A stretch of 64,000 bases of DNA from contig JBBRRA010000002.1 of assembly GCA_038225475.1 (NCBI GenBank), positions 62,001 through 126,000 on the forward strand, given 5' to 3'. The translations under genes were made by a program, and so were the position numbers. Every line of letters begins with the position of its first letter. Position 1 is the first letter of the stretch. This stretch comes from Polymorphobacter_B sp038225475. Its GTDB lineage: Bacteria > Pseudomonadota > Alphaproteobacteria > Sphingomonadales > Sphingomonadaceae. Positions 59,966-64,000 of the stretch are shown here, one piece after another. The notes under the pieces were generated by a model that was not told the DNA's origin, did not search any database, and saw nothing but the letters and a program-made list of their open reading frames with translations.

Positions 59966-61741
59966 TTGGTGCATTCGACCATCGACGCGGCGCAGGCGGT
60001 TTTCGACGCCCAGCCGACACCGACGCTCGACGCGCTGCCGCGCCGCAGCGGCGACTTTGCGACGCTTGGGCAGGCACTCGACTATGCCGCACTTGGGCAG
60101 CGCGGGCTCAACTTCTTCGATGCGCGCGCCACTCTCGCGCACGCTTACCCCTATGCGACGCTGCGCGCCGACGCGGTGGCAAACGCCGCGCGGTTGATTG
60201 CCGCCGGGGTACTGCCCGGCGACCGGGTCGCGCTGATCGCCGAGACTTCGGCTGAATTCGTCGCGCTGTTCTTCGGTGCGGTCTATGCCGGGGCGCTGCC
60301 GACCCCGCTGCCGCTGCCGACGTCGTTCGGGGGGCGCGATGCCTATGTCGAACAGATTCGGACCCAGCTGACGAGCTGCTCGCCGGCGTTGGTGCTGTCA
60401 CCGCCGGGATTGTTCGCGCTGGTCGCCGAGGCGGCAACCGGCTTGTGCCCGGCGCATGACTGGGCCGCATTTTCGGTTGTGCCGACGCCTGCCGTGACGT
60501 TGCCGCAGGCGCAGCCCGACGACATCGCCTATCTGCAATATTCGAGCGGCAGCACGCGGTTTCCGCACGGCGTTGCCGTCACACACCGCGCGCTGCTTGC
60601 CAATCTGTTCGGGCATGCGACGTGCACACAAGTTCAAGACGACGACCGCGTCGTGTCGTGGCTGCCATTTTATCACGACATGGGGCTCGTCGGCTGTCTG
60701 TTGTCGCCGCTGGCGACGCAGATGTCGGCGGACTATCTAGCCACCGATGATTTCGCGCGGCGGCCGCTGTCGTGGCTGACGCTGATCAGCCGCAACGAAG
60801 GCCATTCGCTCAGCTATTCGCCGACCTTTGGCTATGACATTTGCGCGCGGCGCATCAGCACGCAGGTCGATGTCAAATCGCGCTTCGACCTGTCGCGCTG
60901 GCGTGTGGCGGGCAACGGCGCCGACATGATCCGCCCCGATGTGATGCAGGCGTTCGTCGACGCCTTCCACGCAGCAGGCTTTGCCGCGTCGGCGTTTCTG
61001 CCGAGTTACGGCCTTGCCGAGGCGACGCTCGCGGTCAGCATGATGCCGCTCGGCGAAGGCATTGTGTCCGACCTTGTCGACGAGCGCGTGCTGTCGGGCG
61101 AAGGCTATGCCGGCGTGGCGCGCGATCCGCTCAAGCCGACGCGCTACCGCGCGATCGTCAATTGCGGCAAGCCGCTGCCCGGCCTGACCGTCGAAGTCCG
61201 CGACGACGCCGGCACGGTGATCGGCGACCGGCATATCGGCCGCATCTTCGTTCACGGCGAAGGCATCATGGCGGGCTATTTCGCCGACCCCGCCGCAACC
61301 GCAGCGGTGCTCAGTGCCGCCGGCTGGCTCGACAGCGGCGACATGGGGTATCTTGCCGATGGCTATATCTACATCGTCGGTCGCGCCAAGGATATGATCA
61401 TCATCAACGGCAAGAACCACTGGCCGCAGGACATCGAGTGGGCGATCGAACAGCTGCCGGGCTTCAAGGCGGGCGACATCGCGGCGTTCTCGATCACCAC
61501 GCCGGGCGGCGAGGAAGCGCCCGCCGTGCTGGTCCAGTGCCGGACCAGCTGCGTCGCCGAACGCAGCGCGCTGCGCGACGCGATCCGCGTCAAGGTCCGC
61601 GCCATCACCGGGATGAGCTGCGTCGTCGAACTCGTCCCGCCGCGCACGCTGCCGCGCACCTCATCGGGCAAGCTCAGCCGGTCGAAAGCGCGCTCGCAGT
61701 ATCTGAGCGGCGAGATCCAGCCGTTCGAGATTGCGGCTTAG
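59966..61741 (+). CDS. Fatty-acyl-AMP ligase of the ceramide pathway (AasR-like)
   Basis: 591-aa ANL-superfamily ligase without the FACS-type CoA site, of the FAAL group. YLQYSSGSTRFPHGVAVTH is the P-loop, VVSWLPFYHDMGLVG and FLPSYGLAEATLAV are A4/A5, and WLDSGDMGYLADGYIYIVGRAKDMIIINGKNHWPQDIE is A7/A8. Just upstream of cerR, acpR and spt, it most likely loads fatty acid onto the dedicated acyl carrier protein, as aasR does in Caulobacter. Start is TTG 59966 or GTG 59969, with a GAGGGAGA site upstream. Confidence 0.88.
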   Translation: MVHSTIDAAQAVFDAQPTPTLDALPRRSGDFATLGQALDYAALGQRGLNFFDARATLAHAYPYATLRADAVANAARLIAAGVLPGDRVALIAETSAEFVALFFGAVYAGALPTPLPLPTSFGGRDAYVEQIRTQLTSCSPALVLSPPGLFALVAEAATGLCPAHDWAAFSVVPTPAVTLPQAQPDDIAYLQYSSGSTRFPHGVAVTHRALLANLFGHATCTQVQDDDRVVSWLPFYHDMGLVGCLLSPLATQMSADYLATDDFARRPLSWLTLISRNEGHSLSYSPTFGYDICARRISTQVDVKSRFDLSRWRVAGNGADMIRPDVMQAFVDAFHAAGFAASAFLPSYGLAEATLAVSMMPLGEGIVSDLVDERVLSGEGYAGVARDPLKPTRYRAIVNCGKPLPGLTVEVRDDAGTVIGDRHIGRIFVHGEGIMAGYFADPAATAAVLSAAGWLDSGDMGYLADGYIYIVGRAKDMIIINGKNHWPQDIEWAIEQLPGFKAGDIAAFSITTPGGEEAPAVLVQCRTSCVAERSALRDAIRVKVRAITGMSCVVELVPPRTLPRTSSGKLSRSKARSQYLSGEIQPFEIAA

Positions 61742-61753
61742 CACGGCCGTTTT

Positions 61754-62107
61754 GTGGACAGGCTACCGGAGACGGTGACGTTGTGGCGACCGGTTGGGCC
61801 GCAAGAGCTGGAACTGATCCGTCAATCCGACATGCGCGAATTTCCACCGCGCCTTCCCGAGCAGCCGATCTTTTATCCGGTCACAACCGAAAGCTATGCC
61901 GTCAAGATCGCGCGAGACTGGAATGTGGCGGCAAGCGGCGCGGGTTACGTAACTCGTTTTGAAGTCCTTAAGTCTTATTTGAGCGACTTTTCGATTCAAC
62001 CAGCGGGCGGCCGCGATCATTTGGAATACTGGATTCCCGCCGAACAACTCGATGCGTTCAATCGGGCAATTGTCGGCAGAATCGAGATTACTGCCGAGTT
62101 TCGATGA
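61754..62107 (+). CDS. Conserved protein of unknown function inside the ceramide cluster
   Basis: 117 aa. LWRPVGPQELELIRQSDMREFPPRLPEQPIFYPVTTESYAVKIARDWN and GYVTRFEVLKSYLSDFSI, then HLEYWIPAEQLDAFNRAIVGRIEI. I have seen such sequences annotated as ADP-ribosylation/crystallin J1-like, but no catalytic site can be named. GTG start at 61754. It is markedly less GC-rich than its neighbours (third positions contain many A/T). Its stop overlaps the cerR start (ATGA), so it is expressed with the ceramide genes. Confidence 0.72.
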   Translation: MDRLPETVTLWRPVGPQELELIRQSDMREFPPRLPEQPIFYPVTTESYAVKIARDWNVAASGAGYVTRFEVLKSYLSDFSIQPAGGRDHLEYWIPAEQLDAFNRAIVGRIEITAEFR

Positions 62108-63030
62108 ATAGCGGCGGCTTTCGCAGCTCGGTCCTTGCCGTCACCGGCGGCACCGGCTTTGTCGGTCGCCATCTGCTGCGCATTGCGGTCGAAGCCGGCC
62201 ACACCGTCCGCGCGCTGACGCGTTCGCCGCAGCCGCCGCAACCGGGCATCACCTGGATCACCGGCACGCTCGCGGCGCCCGGCGACCTGTGCAGCGGCGC
62301 CGACACGGTTATCCACATCGCCGGCGTCATCAATGCGCGCGGTCCCGATGCATTCCGCGCGGGCAATGTCGCTGGAACCGCGTCGATCCTTGCGGCGGCA
62401 AGCGCTGCGCATGTCCGCCGCTTCGTCAACGTCTCGTCGCTCGCGGCGCGCGAACCGGCGCTGTCGCCGTACGGCGCAAGCAAGGCGGCGGCCGAGGCGT
62501 TGGTTGCGGCAAGCGCTATGGACCATGTCACGATCCGGCCGCCCGGCGTCTATGGCCCCGGCGACCGTGAAACGCTCGCGGTGTACAGCCTTGCGCAGCG
62601 CGGTTTTGCGCTGCTGCCGGGACCGGGGCGGTTTTCGCTGATCGAAGTCGGCGACCTCGCGCGCGCGCTGCTCGCGGTGGCGTCCAGTGACGTCCTCGGT
62701 GTCTATGAAATCGACGACGGCGCCCCCGGCGGTCATTCGCATGCCGACCTTGCTGCAGCAGTGGCGGCGGCGCTGCATCGGCGTGTGCGGCAGGTTCGGC
62801 TGCCGGCGTCCGCGCTGCGGATCGGCGCGATGGTCGACACGCTGCTCGCGCGCCGGTCGGGCACATTGCCACGGCTCAGCTTCGACCGGGCGCGCTATCT
62901 GGCGCATCCCGATTGGGTGGCGGCTTCCGAACGCCAGCTGCCGCGCGCGGTCTGGGAACCGCAGGTGGCGCTCACCGACGGCATCGCGGCGACCGCGGCG
63001 TGGTACCGCAGCGCGGGCTGGCTGGGCTGA
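62104..63030 (+). CDS. NAD-dependent epimerase/dehydratase-family ceramide reductase (CerR-like)
   Basis: 308-aa extended SDR: VTGGTGFVGRHLLRIAVEAG (14-33) binds NAD(P), NVSSLAAREPALSPYGASKAAAEALV contains the YxxxK, and RPPGVYGPGDRETLAVYSLAQRG follows. Ceramide synthesis in Caulobacter includes an oxidoreductase of this family (CerR) that reduces 3-ketoceramide; synteny with acpR and spt supports the same role. ATG 62104 overlaps the previous stop. Confidence 0.85.
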   Translation: MNSGGFRSSVLAVTGGTGFVGRHLLRIAVEAGHTVRALTRSPQPPQPGITWITGTLAAPGDLCSGADTVIHIAGVINARGPDAFRAGNVAGTASILAAASAAHVRRFVNVSSLAAREPALSPYGASKAAAEALVAASAMDHVTIRPPGVYGPGDRETLAVYSLAQRGFALLPGPGRFSLIEVGDLARALLAVASSDVLGVYEIDDGAPGGHSHADLAAAVAAALHRRVRQVRLPASALRIGAMVDTLLARRSGTLPRLSFDRARYLAHPDWVAASERQLPRAVWEPQVALTDGIAATAAWYRSAGWLG

Positions 63031-63091
63031 GCGGCCCCGCTTTGGCCATTATGTCTTGGCATCCCGCATCCACAGAATTAGGGACGCGTGA

Positions 63092-63337
63092 ATGACCGAC
63101 CGGACGAGTATCTTCACGCGGATTTGCGCGCTGATCGCGCCGTTGAACCGCCGCGGCGTGACGCTTACCGAAACCACGAGCTTCGCCAATGACCTCGAGA
63201 TGGACAGCCTGACGGTGATGGACCTTGTTGCCAATATCGAAGATGAATGGGACATCGTGTTGCCGCTCAACCTGCTCCCCGAACTCGAGACAATCGGGCA
63301 GGTTGCCGATGCGGTAACCAAACTGGCGACGAAATGA
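63092..63337 (+). CDS. Dedicated acyl carrier protein for sphingolipid synthesis
   Basis: 81 aa. Phosphopantetheine-site motif MDSLTVMDL (Ser at ~39), with surrounding acidic helix DLEMDSLTVMDLVANIEDEWDI. It differs from fatty-acid AcpP and is directly upstream of spt, so it corresponds to AcpR. It probably carries the acyl group passed from the AMP ligase to serine palmitoyltransferase. ATG 63092; stop overlaps spt by 4 nt. Confidence 0.88.
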   Translation: MTDRTSIFTRICALIAPLNRRGVTLTETTSFANDLEMDSLTVMDLVANIEDEWDIVLPLNLLPELETIGQVADAVTKLATK

Positions 63338-64000
63338 CCGACCTGCTGTCAAAGTTCGATCCGTTGATCGCCGAGCGCCAGGGGTTGCTCGATACCGGCG
63401 TGCGCGATCCGTTCGGCATCGTCATGCACGCCGTGCTGTCGCCGACCGAGGCGATCATCGATGATCGCCACACGATCCTGCTTGGCACGTATAATTATAT
63501 GGGGATGACCTTCGACCCCGATGTGATCGCCGCCGGACATGATGCCTTGACGCGCTTCGGCACGGGCACGACCGGCAGCCGCGTGCTCAACGGCACCTAT
63601 CAAAGCCACCGTGAATGCGAAGACGCGCTCAAGGATTATTACGGCACGTCGCACGCGATGGTGTTTTCGACCGGGTATCAGGCGAACCTCGGCATCGTAT
63701 CGACGCTGGCGGGGCGCGGCGATTATGTCATCCTTGACGCCGACAGCCATGCGTCGATCTACGACGGGTGTTCGCTCGGTAACGCCGACATCGTCCGGTT
63801 CCGGCATAATTCGGTCGAGGATCTCGACAAGCGGCTGGGGCGGTTGCCCGCCGAAGCCGGCAAGCTCGTGGTGCTCGAAGGCGTCTATTCGATGCTCGGC
63901 GACATTGCGCCGCTCGCGGCGCTGGTGGCGGTTGCCAAGCGCCACGGCGCAATGGTGATGGTCGATGAGGCGCATGCGATGGGCTTTTTCGGCGAGCACG
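63334..64000 (+). CDS. spt: Serine palmitoyltransferase (truncated by window end)
   Basis: About 222 residues visible. PLP-dependent condensation of serine with an acyl thioester to 3-ketosphinganine, the first step of sphingolipid synthesis. LLGTYNYMGMTFDPDVIAAG, FGTGTTGSRVLNGTYQSHRECE, DYVILDADSHASIYDG, FRHNSVEDLDKRLGRLP, VVLEGVYSMLGDIAPL and MVDEAHAMGFFGEH agree closely with the soluble Sphingomonas enzyme as I remember it (catalytic His in DADSHAS, PLP Asp in VDEAH). The Schiff-base Lys lies beyond the window end. Confidence 0.96.
   Translation, partial: MTDLLSKFDPLIAERQGLLDTGVRDPFGIVMHAVLSPTEAIIDDRHTILLGTYNYMGMTFDPDVIAAGHDALTRFGTGTTGSRVLNGTYQSHRECEDALKDYYGTSHAMVFSTGYQANLGIVSTLAGRGDYVILDADSHASIYDGCSLGNADIVRFRHNSVEDLDKRLGRLPAEAGKLVVLEGVYSMLGDIAPLAALVAVAKRHGAMVMVDEAHAMGFFGEH

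Noticed and set aside
1..64000. tRNA genes, rRNA, CRISPR arrays, insertion sequences, phage or plasmid modules
   Set aside because: No cloverleaf-like segments, spaced repeats, transposase motifs or integrase signatures were seen in the intergenic spaces or genes.

Overview
The window is a gene-dense, high-GC bacterial chromosome segment, best assigned to the order Sphingomonadales (Alphaproteobacteria). The reasons are: a sphingolipid-synthesis cluster ending in serine palmitoyltransferase; three PEPxxWA-CTERM surface proteins; a SusC-like TonB receptor; MipZ; a PHB phasin next to clpS; an NDUFA12-type complex I protein; a tandem double cold-shock protein; and a ThiS-ThiG fusion. A relative of Polymorphobacter/Sandarakinorhabdus is possible, but that is only a guess. 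No tRNA, rRNA, CRISPR array or insertion sequence was found.

Layout. 1-6.5 kb (minus): riboflavin block (membrane protein, ribD, ribE, ribB with an N-terminal HTH, partial ribH), then gltX and nadE. 6.6-17.6 kb (plus): plsY-dprA, TonB receptor, topA, PEPxxWA-CTERM protein, rnr, rpmG; the receptor and the CTERM gene each have their own terminator inside an otherwise housekeeping block. 17.6-26 kb: PleD-like diguanylate cyclase, DUF3572, HAD, RidA, FemAB-like acyltransferase, His-box hydroxylase, two paralogous PEPxxWA-CTERM genes, an AT-rich regulatory stretch, a Wzx-type flippase and a methyltransferase. 26-33 kb: panC diverging from mipZ/J-domain protein/phosphomannomutase, then phasin, clpS, SDR and GT4 glycosyltransferase. 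33-45 kb: photolyase, D-amino-acid transaminase, an ECF sigma/anti-sigma/periplasmic sensor operon behind korAB, a HDAC-like deacetylase, an HEXXH metalloprotease-like protein, a small secreted protein, an esterase and rppH. 45-53 kb: P-loop kinase/thiSG, aroQ, accBC, Tat amidase, aat, DUF2155/mlaD/NDUFA12, DUF192/double CSP. 53-59.9 kb: Mo-hydroxylase maturation genes (coxG-xdhC-moeA/mocA fusion), a phosphodiesterase, a Gly/Ser-rich secreted protein, a hydrolase broken by an amber codon, and recX. 60-64 kb (plus): ceramide genes aasR - unknown 117-aa gene - cerR - acpR - spt (cut by the window end).

Genes are packed tightly: eighteen same-strand junctions use a 4-nt NTGA stop/start overlap, four of them with UUG starts, and several convergent pairs overlap. 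The points most worth following are the unknown small protein embedded in the ceramide operon, the HTH-RibB next to a palindromic operator overlapping its own promoter, the paired TGCAGTGCAGCA-type repeats in front of a phasin that has two possible starts, the covalent ThiS-ThiG fusion, and the in-frame amber codon in the 58.4-59.2 kb hydrolase.
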